64,000 nucleotides of DNA from an uncultured Candidatus Hydrogenedens sp. (GTDB taxonomy: Bacteria > Desulfobacterota_D > UBA1144), in contig CACLTT010000001.1 in the NCBI GenBank assembly GCA_902609885.1, positions 62,001 through 126,000 of the forward strand, read 5' to 3'. The notes under the pieces were generated by a model, which saw only the letters and a list, made by a program, of their open reading frames with translations, was not told the origin of the DNA and did no database searches. This document shows, piece by piece, positions 18,816 through 28,327 of this stretch (position 1 is the first letter of the stretch; every line of letters begins with the position of its first letter). A program made the translations under genes and the position numbers.

Positions 18816-19930
18816 TATCTTGGCATTTTATCATCAAATTTTGCAGCCCATGCATCAATACCGCCAGCTAAATTCCTTACTTTTTTATACCCCATTCCTA
18901 TTAAAATTCTAGTTGCTTGAAGACTTCTCATTCCATGATGACAATACACTATAATATCATCCGCAGTATCTAGTTCGTGAACCCTAGAAGTTAAATCACC
19001 AAGCGGAATTAGTTTTGAATTATTGAGATTACAAATCTCATATTCACCTGGTTCTCTAACATCTAAAAGTTTAATTTTGTCCATGGAGTCTTGAATTTTA
19101 CTAAATTCATCAATTGAAATTTCTAAATCCGTTTCATTTTCTTCGGGTTTATTTAATCCACAAAATTCTTCATAATCTATCAATTTTTCAACCTTTGGAG
19201 TATCTGGATTTTTCCTTAATTTAATTTCTCTAAATGACATCTTTAATGAATCATATATTAATAGTCTTCCGCTGAGAGTTTGACCAACATCAAGTAAAAT
19301 TTTTACTGTTTCAGTAGCCTGAATTACTCCAATAATTCCAGGTAGGATTCCCAAAACTCCACCTTCAGCACACGAGGGAACCATTCCTGGTGGGGGTGGC
19401 TCAGGATATAAATCTCTATAATGTGGCCCATCTTTATAATTAAAAACTGTCGCTTGACCCTCGAATCTGAAAATACTTCCATATACGTTAGGTTTTCCAA
19501 GAATTACACATGCATCATTGACGAGATACCTCGTTGCAAAATTATCTGTTCCATCAACTATCACATCATAGTCTTTAAATAAATCTAATGCATTATCTGC
19601 TGTTAATCTTAAATTATAAGTGTTGACATTTATATCAGAATTCAACTCTAGCAATCTTTTTTTTGCAGATTCGACTTTTAGATCTCCGACTCTTTCTTCA
19701 GCATGAAGAATTTGTCTCTGAAGATTACTTAAATCTACAACATCAAAATCCACAATACCAATAGTCCCAATCCCTGCGGATGCAAGATAAAGGGCTAATG
19801 GTGAGCCTAGACCTCCGGCACCAATACATAAGACTTTTGATTTAGCTAATTTTTCCTGACCTTTAACACCCACTTCAGGCATAATTAAATGTCTGCTATA
19901 TCTTCCTATCTGATTTTTTGTTAATCCCAT
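18812..19930 (-). CDS. moeB: ThiF/MoeB adenylyltransferase fused to a rhodanese domain
   Basis: IGRYSRHLIMPEVGVKGQEKL, GAGGLGSPLALYLASAGIG; C-terminal rhodanese VYCHHGMRS. Confidence 0.9.
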   Translation of the reverse strand: MGLTKNQIGRYSRHLIMPEVGVKGQEKLAKSKVLCIGAGGLGSPLALYLASAGIGTIGIVDFDVVDLSNLQRQILHAEERVGDLKVESAKKRLLELNSDINVNTYNLRLTADNALDLFKDYDVIVDGTDNFATRYLVNDACVILGKPNVYGSIFRFEGQATVFNYKDGPHYRDLYPEPPPPGMVPSCAEGGVLGILPGIIGVIQATETVKILLDVGQTLSGRLLIYDSLKMSFREIKLRKNPDTPKVEKLIDYEEFCGLNKPEENETDLEISIDEFSKIQDSMDKIKLLDVREPGEYEICNLNNSKLIPLGDLTSRVHELDTADDIIVYCHHGMRSLQATRILIGMGYKKVRNLAGGIDAWAAKFDDKMPRY

Positions 19931-20080
19931 TAAATACCTTCTAAAAGTGAAAAATATATCATAAAAAATAATTTTTGGAATAAAATTATTATAATTTTCA
20001 TATAATTTGTGTTTTTTAATCTTATTAAGTAGAATCAAATACATTTATTAATTAATTAAATATTGGTGAATACATCTAAA

Positions 20081-20626
20081 ATGAGAGAGACAACTGTAAA
20101 AATTAGTGTAACCCAAGATGGTTTATTACCTGAAGAAGTTACGCTTCTAGGAAAGATTTTTTTACCAGCAATCCAAAAACAAATTTTAAAATCTACTGGT
20201 TTTGAAAAAATTGATGATTCAACTTTTGCCGGTGTTGTTCCAATAAAAATCACTACAAACTCTAAGATTCAAGAAATAGAATTTGAAGTTGGTGCTATAC
20301 CAGATTTTAGAAAGAAAGTGGTAGAATTTGTTAATCAAGTTAGCTTATTGGAGTTCGTTAAAGAAGAGCCTGTCAAAGAAGATGAAAAATCTTTAAAAAA
20401 GACTAAATCTGCTTCTTCAAATGAAAAAAAGCTAAAAGCTAAATCAAAAAAAGCTAAATCCAAAAAAGTTATATCAAAAAAAGCTACACCAAAAAAGAAG
20501 TCAATTGATATTAAAAAACTATCCGCCAAAAAAACAACTGCAAAAAAAGTTTCTGCAAAGAAAAAGCCTGTAATTAAAAAAATACAAAAAAAGGCTGTAC
20601 CAAAAACTAAAAAGGGGAAGAAATAA
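20081..20626 (+). CDS. Uncharacterised protein with Lys/Ala/Ser-rich H1-like C-terminal tail
   Basis: N-terminal ~90 aa globular region; tail KAKSKKAKSKKVISKKATPKKKS...KKAVPKTKKGKK; ATG at 20081 preferred over the track's 20063 TTG. Confidence 0.7.
   Translation: MRETTVKISVTQDGLLPEEVTLLGKIFLPAIQKQILKSTGFEKIDDSTFAGVVPIKITTNSKIQEIEFEVGAIPDFRKKVVEFVNQVSLLEFVKEEPVKEDEKSLKKTKSASSNEKKLKAKSKKAKSKKVISKKATPKKKSIDIKKLSAKKTTAKKVSAKKKPVIKKIQKKAVPKTKKGKK
20395..20620 (+). repeat. Degenerate low-complexity AAAAAAGCTAAA-type coding repeat
   Basis: Repeated AAA-rich units coding K-K-A/S-K. Confidence 0.6.
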
Positions 20627-22089
20627 TTAACAGAAAAGATATAAGAGAATCTTTAACTTTTGATGATGTTTTACTAATACCTTCTTACTCAACAATTATG
20701 CCCTCTGAAGTAAAAGTTGAGACAAAAATTACGAAAAAAATTAAAATAAATATTCCTATTATAAGTGCTGCTATGGATACTGTAACTGAAGCACGAACTG
20801 CCATTGCAATGGCACAAGAGGGAGGCTTAGGTGTAATACATAAAAATCTATCTATAGATTGCCAATCGGATGAAGTTCAAAAGGTCAAAAAATATGAGGG
20901 GGGGATGATTATCGAGCCTCACACTATTTCGCCAGAGGCAACTGGTATACAAGCTCTTGAAATTATGACAACTAAAAACTTTACTGGACTTCCTGTTACA
21001 GAGAATGGCGGAAAACTCTTAGGAATAATTACTATGAGAGATTTGAGATATGAGAAAAATCTCCATTATAAAGTCCAAAAATTAATGACTCCAAAAAAAG
21101 ATTTAGTTACAGTAGAGGTTGGAATTAGAACAAACGAGGCAAGACAGCTGTTGAATAAATATAAAATTGAAAAACTCCCTGTTGTTGATAAAAATTTCAG
21201 ACTTCAGGGTTTAATAACTATGAAAGATATTGAAAAAAGTAAGCAACATCCATATTCATCGAAAGATAACCAAGGAAGATTAATTGCAGCAGCTGCAATC
21301 GGTGTTGGTAATGATATGCTCGAAAGGCTTGATAGTCTTGTTAAGCATGGATTGGACTTGGTATTTATTGATACTGCTCATGCTCATTCAAAGAAAGTTA
21401 TAGATTCACTCAAGGTAATCAAAAGGAAATATAAAAAACTCGAAGTTGTTGTAGGAAATATCGCTACAGCCGAGGCCGCAAAGGCTTTAATAGCTGCTGG
21501 AGTTGATTCTTTAAAAGTTGGTATAGGTCCGGGTTCTATATGTACTACAAGAATAATCGCCGGCATAGGGGTTCCTCAAATGACTGCAATAATGGATGTT
21601 GTCAGCATCGCAAAAAAATCTAATATTCCCGTAATTGCTGATGGAGGAATAAAATATTCAGGAGATATCACAAAAGCACTAGCAGCAGGAGCTGACTGCG
21701 TAATGATTGGTAATCTACTAGCAGGAACAGATGAGTCACCCGGAGATCTTGTTCTTTATCAAGGAAGATCATATAAAACATATAGAGGTATGGGTTCAGT
21801 AGAAGCAATGAAAGATGGAAGCAAAGATAGATATAGTCAAGATGATATAATTGATGCAAAGCTTGTCCCCGAAGGTATAGAAGGCAGAGTTCCATATAGA
21901 GGTCCGACGAGCAAAGTTATTTTTCAACTTGTAGGTGGATTGAAAGCTGGTATGGGATATACTGGCTCAAAAAATCTTAAAGAACTGAAGAAGGCTAAAT
22001 TTTTAAAATTAACCGGGGCTGGATTGAAAGAAAGCCATGTTCACGATGTAGATATAAGCAGAGAAGCACCCAATTATACATTAGATTAG
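20626..22089 (+). CDS. guaB: IMP dehydrogenase (non-canonical ATT or ATA start inferred)
   Basis: [27 protein letters not shown] domains; [20 protein letters not shown]. Conserved N-terminus lies upstream of the track's ATG (20698); in-frame TAA at 20608. Confidence 0.9.
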   Translation: MNRKDIRESLTFDDVLLIPSYSTIMPSEVKVETKITKKIKINIPIISAAMDTVTEARTAIAMAQEGGLGVIHKNLSIDCQSDEVQKVKKYEGGMIIEPHTISPEATGIQALEIMTTKNFTGLPVTENGGKLLGIITMRDLRYEKNLHYKVQKLMTPKKDLVTVEVGIRTNEARQLLNKYKIEKLPVVDKNFRLQGLITMKDIEKSKQHPYSSKDNQGRLIAAAAIGVGNDMLERLDSLVKHGLDLVFIDTAHAHSKKVIDSLKVIKRKYKKLEVVVGNIATAEAAKALIAAGVDSLKVGIGPGSICTTRIIAGIGVPQMTAIMDVVSIAKKSNIPVIADGGIKYSGDITKALAAGADCVMIGNLLAGTDESPGDLVLYQGRSYKTYRGMGSVEAMKDGSKDRYSQDDIIDAKLVPEGIEGRVPYRGPTSKVIFQLVGGLKAGMGYTGSKNLKELKKAKFLKLTGAGLKESHVHDVDISREAPNYTLD

Positions 22090-22092
22090 ATT

Positions 22093-23622
22093 ATGCAAAG
22101 TAAAGTTCTTATCTTAGATTTTGGCTCCCAAGTAACAAAGCTAATCGCAAGAAATATAAGAGAGCTAAACGTATACTGCGAAATAATTCCTTATAATTCA
22201 AGCTTAGAAAAAATAAAATCTATGAACCCAGATTGCTTAATTCTGTCTGGAAGTCCAGCAAGTATTCATGACAAAAAACCTCTGTTTTTTGATGAAAGAA
22301 TATTGGATGACAATATGCCGATTCTTGGGATATGTTATGGAGCTCAACTTATATCTAAAATTTTTAAATCAAATGTTAAGAAGTCTAAAATAAGAGAATT
22401 CGGCCCATCAAAATTGATTAAATTTAAAAATAATAAAATTTTACAAGGAATAAAAAATAGAAGCGTTTCCTGGATGTCACATGGTGATACAATTATTAAA
22501 TTAGGATCTAAACTACAAGTCCTGGCTAAATCAGAATTTGGTTCAATAGCCCTTTATAAACATAAAAACAAAAATATTTATGGAACACAATTCCACCCTG
22601 AAGTTGTCCACACATCATTTGGAAAAAGATTTCTATCAAATTTTATTTTTTTAATTTCATCTTGTAAGAATAATTGGAAGCCTGGAAAATTAATAAGACT
22701 TAAGACTTCAGAAATTAAAGAATTGGTTGGAAAGAATAAGGTAATATCTGCAATATCTGGTGGAGTAGATTCAAGTGTGTCTTCTGTTTTGGTGGCACGA
22801 GCAATAGGGACAAAGCTTAATTCATTTATAGTTGATACAGGTTTAATGAGAAAAAATGAAGTAAAGTTAATTCTCCCAAATCTTAAAGAGTTAGGAGTAA
22901 ATCCTAAAATCATCAATGCTTCAAAATTATTTTTTACTAGATTAAAAGGTATAACAAATCCAGAGAAGAAAAGGAAAATTATTGGTAAAACTTTTATTGA
23001 ATTGTTTGAAAAAGAAGCAATAAGAACAAAAGCTAATTTCTTAGTTCAAGGAACTTTGTATCCGGATGTAATTGAAAGCGTAAGTATTAGTGGCCCTTCC
23101 TCAGTTATAAAATCTCATCATAATGTCGGAGGTTTACCTAAAAACATGAAGCTTTCTTTAGTTGAACCTTTAAGAGATTTGTTTAAGGACGAAGTAAGAG
23201 CCCTTGGTAAGAGTCTAGGAATAGAAAAAGATTTAATTGGCAGGCATCCATTCCCAGGTCCTGGCTTAGCAATAAGAATACTTGGCGAAGTGACAGAGGA
23301 AAGAGTAAAGATACTTCAAGAGGCGGACGATATTTACACTAGAATATTAAAAGAAAAAAAATTATATGATCAGATCTGGCAAGCATTTTGTGTATTAATT
23401 CCTATCAAAACTGTAGGTGTAATGGGAGATGAAAGAACCTATGAAAGTACTATTGCTATCAGAGCGGTTAACAGTACTGACGGTATGACAGCTAGCTGGT
23501 ATAGGATTCCATATGATATTTTAGACTTGATATCCTCAGAAATTATTAATTCAGTCAAAGGTATAAATAAAGTTGTTTTTGATATTTCTAATAAACCACC
23601 TAGCACTATTGAGTGGGAGTAA
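22093..23622 (+). CDS. guaA: GMP synthase (glutamine-hydrolysing)
   Basis: ILGICYGAQLI, AISGGVDSSVSSVLV, RHPFPGPGLAIRILGE. Confidence 0.96.
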   Translation: MQSKVLILDFGSQVTKLIARNIRELNVYCEIIPYNSSLEKIKSMNPDCLILSGSPASIHDKKPLFFDERILDDNMPILGICYGAQLISKIFKSNVKKSKIREFGPSKLIKFKNNKILQGIKNRSVSWMSHGDTIIKLGSKLQVLAKSEFGSIALYKHKNKNIYGTQFHPEVVHTSFGKRFLSNFIFLISSCKNNWKPGKLIRLKTSEIKELVGKNKVISAISGGVDSSVSSVLVARAIGTKLNSFIVDTGLMRKNEVKLILPNLKELGVNPKIINASKLFFTRLKGITNPEKKRKIIGKTFIELFEKEAIRTKANFLVQGTLYPDVIESVSISGPSSVIKSHHNVGGLPKNMKLSLVEPLRDLFKDEVRALGKSLGIEKDLIGRHPFPGPGLAIRILGEVTEERVKILQEADDIYTRILKEKKLYDQIWQAFCVLIPIKTVGVMGDERTYESTIAIRAVNSTDGMTASWYRIPYDILDLISSEIINSVKGINKVVFDISNKPPSTIEWE

Positions 23623-23691
23623 TTTTTTCATTAGATTCCCAACTAAAATTTAATTATATGTAAATATCGATTTCATAGTTATATTCTTAGT

Positions 23692-23979
23692 ATGAAATCA
23701 TGGTTTGAATTTAATCATTTAAGAATTGCAGATTCGTTAAATAATAGACCTAGAAAAAACATAATTATTTTATATTTTATTCACATGTTTATTGGTTTTA
23801 GAGAAGCTTTAAAGCAAATTTTGATGGCTTTCGCTAGTCTGATTCATGCTATTTTTCCCCCTTTATTTAACTTCAAACTTCTCGAAATGGTTATTAAACA
23901 AGCAATTGGATTACATAAATATCTTCCCCAGCACCCAGATTGGAAAAAACTTAAAGATGAACTTAACAAAAATTCTTAA
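23692..23979 (+). CDS. hypothetical protein (95 aa)
   Basis: Intact ORF overlapping the start of the next gene by 23 nt. Confidence 0.5.
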   Translation: MKSWFEFNHLRIADSLNNRPRKNIIILYFIHMFIGFREALKQILMAFASLIHAIFPPLFNFKLLEMVIKQAIGLHKYLPQHPDWKKLKDELNKNS

Positions 23980-24643
23980 CGAAGGAATTACTATAAATAC
24001 AAGTGGAACTACCGGTCCTAGTAAACCAATTTATCAGCCTGTTAATAAAATTAAAGCTGCCAACAATATTGCTAGAGAAGTCCAAATGATTTCAAAAAAT
24101 AGTAAAATTTTAACTGTTTGTACATTGGATCATGCCGGTGGTTTATTTGCTCAAACTCTTCCCGCTTATGAAGTTGGTGCGAAAATACATATTGAAAAAT
24201 TTAATGCTTTTAAATGGATTAAAATGATAACTAATTTTACTCATTCACATCTAACTCCTGCAATGGCAGAGGCAGTAACGAAAACTAAGACTTGGAATGA
24301 TATTGATTTATCCAAAATAGTTATTACCTGTGGTAGTGATAAAGTCTCATCTGAGATTGTTGAAATTTTTATTGAAAAAAATTGTAAGTTTATTGTTAAT
24401 TGGGGAATGAGTGAGGTTGGCCCCATTGCAATAAATAAGATTTTTAAAAAGGGTATGAAAGTTGAATATTTGAAGGATTATTCATTAATGGGAAATAAAG
24501 CTTATGTCGATACAAAAATTGTTAATAATGAGCTCTATGTTAAAGGGGAAATATGTGTTTTTGATGGGTGGTTTGCTACAGGAGATTTAATAAAAAAAAT
24601 TGATGATAATTTTTGGTTCGACAAAAGAATAGACCAGCTATAA
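23957..24643 (+). CDS. Minimal AMP-binding (adenylation-domain) protein
   Basis: INTSGTTGPSKPIYQP (A3), NWGMSEVGP (A5), FATGDL (A7), DKRIDQL end (A8-like); about 228 aa. Confidence 0.75.
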   Translation: MNLTKILNEGITINTSGTTGPSKPIYQPVNKIKAANNIAREVQMISKNSKILTVCTLDHAGGLFAQTLPAYEVGAKIHIEKFNAFKWIKMITNFTHSHLTPAMAEAVTKTKTWNDIDLSKIVITCGSDKVSSEIVEIFIEKNCKFIVNWGMSEVGPIAINKIFKKGMKVEYLKDYSLMGNKAYVDTKIVNNELYVKGEICVFDGWFATGDLIKKIDDNFWFDKRIDQL

Positions 24644-24650
24644 TTATACA

Positions 24651-24782
24651 ATGGATAAAGTCTATAAAATTCTGTTAGCAATCATCGGTATTAGTCTAGT
24701 TTGTTTGAATCTACAGCTTGGTTATCAATATTATAATATCGATAATAAAGTCATCACTATAAAAGTTATTCAAGATAAATAG
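24651..24782 (+). CDS. Small membrane protein (43 aa)
   Basis: MDKVYKILLAIIGISLVCLNLQLGYQYYNIDNKVITIKVIQDK; below track length cutoff. Confidence 0.45.
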   Translation: MDKVYKILLAIIGISLVCLNLQLGYQYYNIDNKVITIKVIQDK

Positions 24783-24893
24783 GCCTTTTAAAATTTTTGA
24801 ATTTGGTTATTTTTTTATTATGTGTATGACCTCAAAAATAATTATAGGTTCAATAATTATATTTGAAATCTATATGTTTGTTTCAATTTAGTT

Positions 24894-24962
24894 ATGTCTA
24901 AATTGCTTTTGTCAATACTGGTTATATTTATATTTTCCTACATATACTTTCTTAAATATTAA
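24894..24962 (+). CDS. Tiny single-TM peptide (22 aa)
   Basis: MSKLLLSILVIFIFSYIYFLKY. Confidence 0.25.
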   Translation: MSKLLLSILVIFIFSYIYFLKY

Positions 24963-24988
24963 AGCTTTAAAAAATTAAAAATTTCAAA

Positions 24989-25019
24989 ACTAGAGAGTAA
25001 TTTAATGTTTCTCACTAGT
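24989..25019 (-). terminator. Likely terminator downstream of 25021-25401
   Basis: Imperfect stem ACTAGTGAGA/ACTCTCTAGT followed by a U-rich stretch on the minus strand. Confidence 0.5.
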
Positions 25020-25020
25020 G

Positions 25021-25401
25021 TTATCTACACTGTCCAGAATTAACTATAAAGGAAGACATTAGACCGCCAGATCTGTTATCGTAGTATTGATATTGAACAT
25101 CTCTAAGGTTGCCTAAGAGTTCTGCAGTTTGTGGATTTGTACAAAGACCCTCTTTAACTTGATTTTGATAAGCTAAGCCAAGATCATTCTTGCTAATATT
25201 TGTAACTCTATATAAATAAATTAATCTTGGCCCAGTGGGAAAATCCATACAAGTTGTATAATCTAAGATAAAACCATTATTGAAATCCATAGGAGTTTCA
25301 GCATTAACTTCATCGGAGAGATATAGGCAATCGTCAAAAGAGTACATTGCTTTTACTTCAAAAGAAGAAAGTAAGAGAAAAAGAAAAAAAATATACTTCA
25401 T
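25021..25401 (-). CDS. Secreted/periplasmic hypothetical protein (signal peptide)
   Basis: MKYIFFLFLLLSSFEVKA-MYSF signal peptide. Confidence 0.65.
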   Translation of the reverse strand: MKYIFFLFLLLSSFEVKAMYSFDDCLYLSDEVNAETPMDFNNGFILDYTTCMDFPTGPRLIYLYRVTNISKNDLGLAYQNQVKEGLCTNPQTAELLGNLRDVQYQYYDNRSGGLMSSFIVNSGQCR

Positions 25402-25421
25402 ATAATTATAATAATATAAAA

Positions 25422-26027
25422 TTAGTATTGCACAATATCTGGATCAACAGTTCTCCACATATACCAAGTCGCTACACTACAATATGGACTCCACAGTTTT
25501 TTAAAATAAATTAAATATTTTTCGCTCGGCGGATAGTACAATTTGTAATTTTTAGAAATAGCTTTTAAAAAACCAATATCCTGAATAGGAAATATATTTA
25601 ATCTATTTTGATTAAACAGAAGAAACATTTCTGATGACCACCTACCTATACCTTTATTTTTTGATAAATATTTGATTGCATCATTATCATTCATATATTT
25701 GAGTTTTTTAATATTAAAATTTTTTTTTATAAAATTATCTGCAAGCCCATGAATATATTCTATTTTTTGTCTGGAGAAGCCACAATTTCTCAAATCATTT
25801 TTGCTTAATTTCAAAATTTTTTCTGGCGTAATACTAATACATTTTGATTCTAATTTTAACCATACTGAATCAGCTGATGCTACAGACACCTGTTGACCTA
25901 CGATAGATTTACATAAGGAATAAAAGGGATCCTTCCTTGATACGAGCTTTCCACTATATTGTTTCATAATCTTTGACAATATTTTATCTTTTCTGGAAAG
26001 ATATTTTCTTGCTTGATTCCAATCCAT
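25422..26027 (-). CDS. alkA: DNA-3-methyladenine glycosylase II / HhH-GPD family
   Basis: KSIVGQQVSVASADSVW, NKGIGRWSSEMFLLF. Confidence 0.85.
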   Translation of the reverse strand: MDWNQARKYLSRKDKILSKIMKQYSGKLVSRKDPFYSLCKSIVGQQVSVASADSVWLKLESKCISITPEKILKLSKNDLRNCGFSRQKIEYIHGLADNFIKKNFNIKKLKYMNDNDAIKYLSKNKGIGRWSSEMFLLFNQNRLNIFPIQDIGFLKAISKNYKLYYPPSEKYLIYFKKLWSPYCSVATWYMWRTVDPDIVQY

Positions 26028-26049
26028 AAAGTAATTTTACCAACAATAT

Positions 26050-26676
26050 ATGTTATTTAATAAATTAAAAAATCTATTTAAGAGCAGTGAGCGAATTGAA
26101 AAAGCAATTCCTAAATTTAAACTTAAAGAGAAAAATATTAGGAATTGTGAAATAATTTTAAACCGAGAAGATTTACTTTCCAAAATACCAAAAAATTCTG
26201 TAATTGCTGAACTTGGGGTAGATGAGGGAGAGTTTAGCTCTAAAATCTTATCTAAGACTCAACCTAAATTACTTTGTTTGATTGATATGTGGGGAACTAA
26301 TAGGTACGGAGAAGTAAAAGCTAAATTAATTAATTCAAAGTTTATCAACGAGATAAAGAAAAATATTATTAAAATATATAGATTGGATTCTGTAAAGGCA
26401 GCAGATATTTTTGATGATGAATTTTTTGATTGGATTTATATTGATACTGATCACTCTTATACAACAACTTATAAAGAATTAAATTCTTGGGCTAGTAAAA
26501 TAAAAGAAAACGGAGTTATTGCAGGGCACGATTATATGATGGGTAATTGGTTGAAAACTCAAAGGTATGGAGTTATAGAAGCTGTTCATCAATTTTGTGT
26601 TGAGTATAACTGGCAGATTATATATTTAACTGCTGATCAAACTGAAAATATTAGTTTTGCTATAAAAAGAATTTAA
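26050..26676 (+). CDS. Class I SAM-dependent methyltransferase-like protein
   Basis: IAELGVDEGEFSSKIL, DWIYIDTDHSYTTTYKEL. Confidence 0.75.
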   Translation: MLFNKLKNLFKSSERIEKAIPKFKLKEKNIRNCEIILNREDLLSKIPKNSVIAELGVDEGEFSSKILSKTQPKLLCLIDMWGTNRYGEVKAKLINSKFINEIKKNIIKIYRLDSVKAADIFDDEFFDWIYIDTDHSYTTTYKELNSWASKIKENGVIAGHDYMMGNWLKTQRYGVIEAVHQFCVEYNWQIIYLTADQTENISFAIKRI

Positions 26677-26972
26677 ATTCTTCCCATAATCCATTTGATT
26701 CTATTTGATATGATTCTATCTATACTATAAGGTGCTCGATGGATATCGTTATATATTTTATTACTACTATTTATGACTACTTTTTTACGAAGTTCAATAT
26801 TATTTTCAAAATAAATATATGTAAATTTAAATATATTGTAATCAAAATTTATGGACCGCTTGTATTTTATATTTTTCTTTAGCCCTTTTAAATTTTTATT
26901 GAATGGTATATAGATGTCCTCTTTTAAATATTTTGATTTTATTTCATTAAATTCATTCTTACTCATTCCCAT
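26673..26972 (-). CDS. hypothetical protein (99 aa)
   Basis: Intact ORF sharing TTAA stops with the methyltransferase. Confidence 0.5.
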   Translation of the reverse strand: MGMSKNEFNEIKSKYLKEDIYIPFNKNLKGLKKNIKYKRSINFDYNIFKFTYIYFENNIELRKKVVINSSNKIYNDIHRAPYSIDRIISNRIKWIMGRI

Positions 26973-27060
26973 ATAAATATTTTATTTAAAATAATAAGGT
27001 AAGCAAAATAATTATTATAATATTAAGTAGGCATCCAAAAGGGATACCGGGAAGAAACAA

Positions 27061-27243
27061 TTACTTTTTCTCCTTATTATTATAATGTATAACTAGGGCC
27101 AAAATTATTATTAAAATACCAATTACCGCTGGAATTCTAAAAATAGAGACAATAAACCCGAATACTGCTCCTAACAACCCCCCTTGTCCCAACACTAGAA
27201 TTAAAATTCCAAAAATTATAAGATATTTAGTCAATTTACTCAT
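27061..27243 (-). CDS. Small Gly-rich membrane protein (60 aa)
   Basis: Two hydrophobic segments: LIIFGILILVLGQGGLLGAVFGFIV, IPAVIGILIIILALVIHY. Confidence 0.55.
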   Translation of the reverse strand: MSKLTKYLIIFGILILVLGQGGLLGAVFGFIVSIFRIPAVIGILIIILALVIHYNNKEKK

Positions 27244-27277
27244 TGCTATTTAATTATCAAGAAATATTATATATGAA

Positions 27278-27367
27278 ATGAAGCAATTAATTGAACTTAT
27301 AAAATCAAAGCCTTATTCATTTATAATAATTTTGATAGGTATGATTTTAGTGTACTTAGGAATTTAA
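27278..27367 (+). CDS. Tiny membrane peptide (29 aa)
   Basis: MKQLIELIKSKPYSFIIILIGMILVYLGI. Confidence 0.3.
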   Translation: MKQLIELIKSKPYSFIIILIGMILVYLGI

Positions 27368-27370
27368 CAA

Positions 27371-27646
27371 TTAATTATCTAGAAACTCTTCTAATTCACT
27401 AGCTAATTCTGAATCTATTCTTTCAACATCCTCTAAAGAGTAAAATTTATTTTTTATATTAGTAGCTATATTTTGAAGATGGGCATTATATATATTTTTT
27501 GAACCTTCAAATTCTTCTCTGATATCTTCACTATTTTCATCAGATGGTTTTATATTTTCATATTTAATTCTCAAAGATTCCTTTGATTCTTTTAATTTTA
27601 ACCAGCCATCTCTAAGACTATTAATTATTACATCTGCTTGACTCAT
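27371..27646 (-). CDS. hypothetical protein, acidic/helical (91 aa)
   Basis: Intact ORF in a tight minus-strand run. Confidence 0.55.
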   Translation of the reverse strand: MSQADVIINSLRDGWLKLKESKESLRIKYENIKPSDENSEDIREEFEGSKNIYNAHLQNIATNIKNKFYSLEDVERIDSELASELEEFLDN

Positions 27647-27650
27647 ATTT

Positions 27651-27845
27651 TTATATTATTTTTTTAAGAAAAAATTTACCATTAAAAACAAATATTAATT
27701 CCCACCCATCTTTACCAAGCACATTAAGCTTTTTTGTTAATTCCTCATCAGGATCAACTTTTTTTACATTTTCATATATATCTAAATCATGAGACTTAGG
27801 CTGATTTAAATCTTCAAATTTTAATATTTTGTATTCAAAGCTCAT
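27651..27845 (-). CDS. DUF4177-like small protein (64 aa)
   Basis: MSFEYKILKFEDL...LTKKLNVLGKDGWELIFVFNGKFFLKK; internal ATG chosen to avoid overlap with the upstream ORF. Confidence 0.6.
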   Translation of the reverse strand: MSFEYKILKFEDLNQPKSHDLDIYENVKKVDPDEELTKKLNVLGKDGWELIFVFNGKFFLKKII

Positions 27846-27846
27846 T

Positions 27847-28029
27847 TTATACCTCTGGCTCATCCAATTCAATATCTTCTGATATTTGAATATCAACTTC
27901 TTCAATATTATCGGATAAGTCTTCAAGTGATTTAATATGAGTATCATATTCCTCTTTAGTAATTTTATTCTCTTTTAAATACAAATTTAACATCCTTAAA
28001 TCGTAAGGATTAATTGATCTGTTATCCAT
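27847..28029 (-). CDS. hypothetical protein, acidic (60 aa)
   Basis: Intact ORF directly upstream of 27651-27845. Confidence 0.5.
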   Translation of the reverse strand: MDNRSINPYDLRMLNLYLKENKITKEEYDTHIKSLEDLSDNIEEVDIQISEDIELDEPEV

Positions 28030-28056
28030 TATTAACCTCTATGATAAATAATTAGT

Positions 28057-28260
28057 TTACTTTGCAGCACCAATTGATTGATCTTTACATGTTTGACAAT
28101 CACAACCAATCATCCAGCCAAAAACTTGCGATTCTTTTTTGCATTGTTTACAAGCAATAGTAAATAAACAACCTTCTCTTCTATTTTGATTTTTTTTAAC
28201 TTCCCAGGTTTCAACAGGCTCGCCAGGACAATCCCAACAAATTCTTTTTAGTTCTTTCAT
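28057..28260 (-). CDS. Cys-rich putative metal-binding protein (67 aa)
   Basis: CWDC...C...CKQC...CDCQTC. Confidence 0.6.
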   Translation of the reverse strand: MKELKRICWDCPGEPVETWEVKKNQNRREGCLFTIACKQCKKESQVFGWMIGCDCQTCKDQSIGAAK

Positions 28261-28327
28261 GATAGAACCTCCAACGGTATAATTTTTACAAAATATAAGC
28301 TTTTGTCAATAATGATATAATATTTAA

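Noticed and set aside
20395-20620. AAAAAAGCTAAA repeats as a mobile or CRISPR-like repeat
   Set aside because: Explained by the in-frame Lys/Ala/Ser coding tail
27030-27055. GGCATCC-AAAA-GGGATACC hairpin as terminator
   Set aside because: Imperfect stem with no U-tract; not convincing
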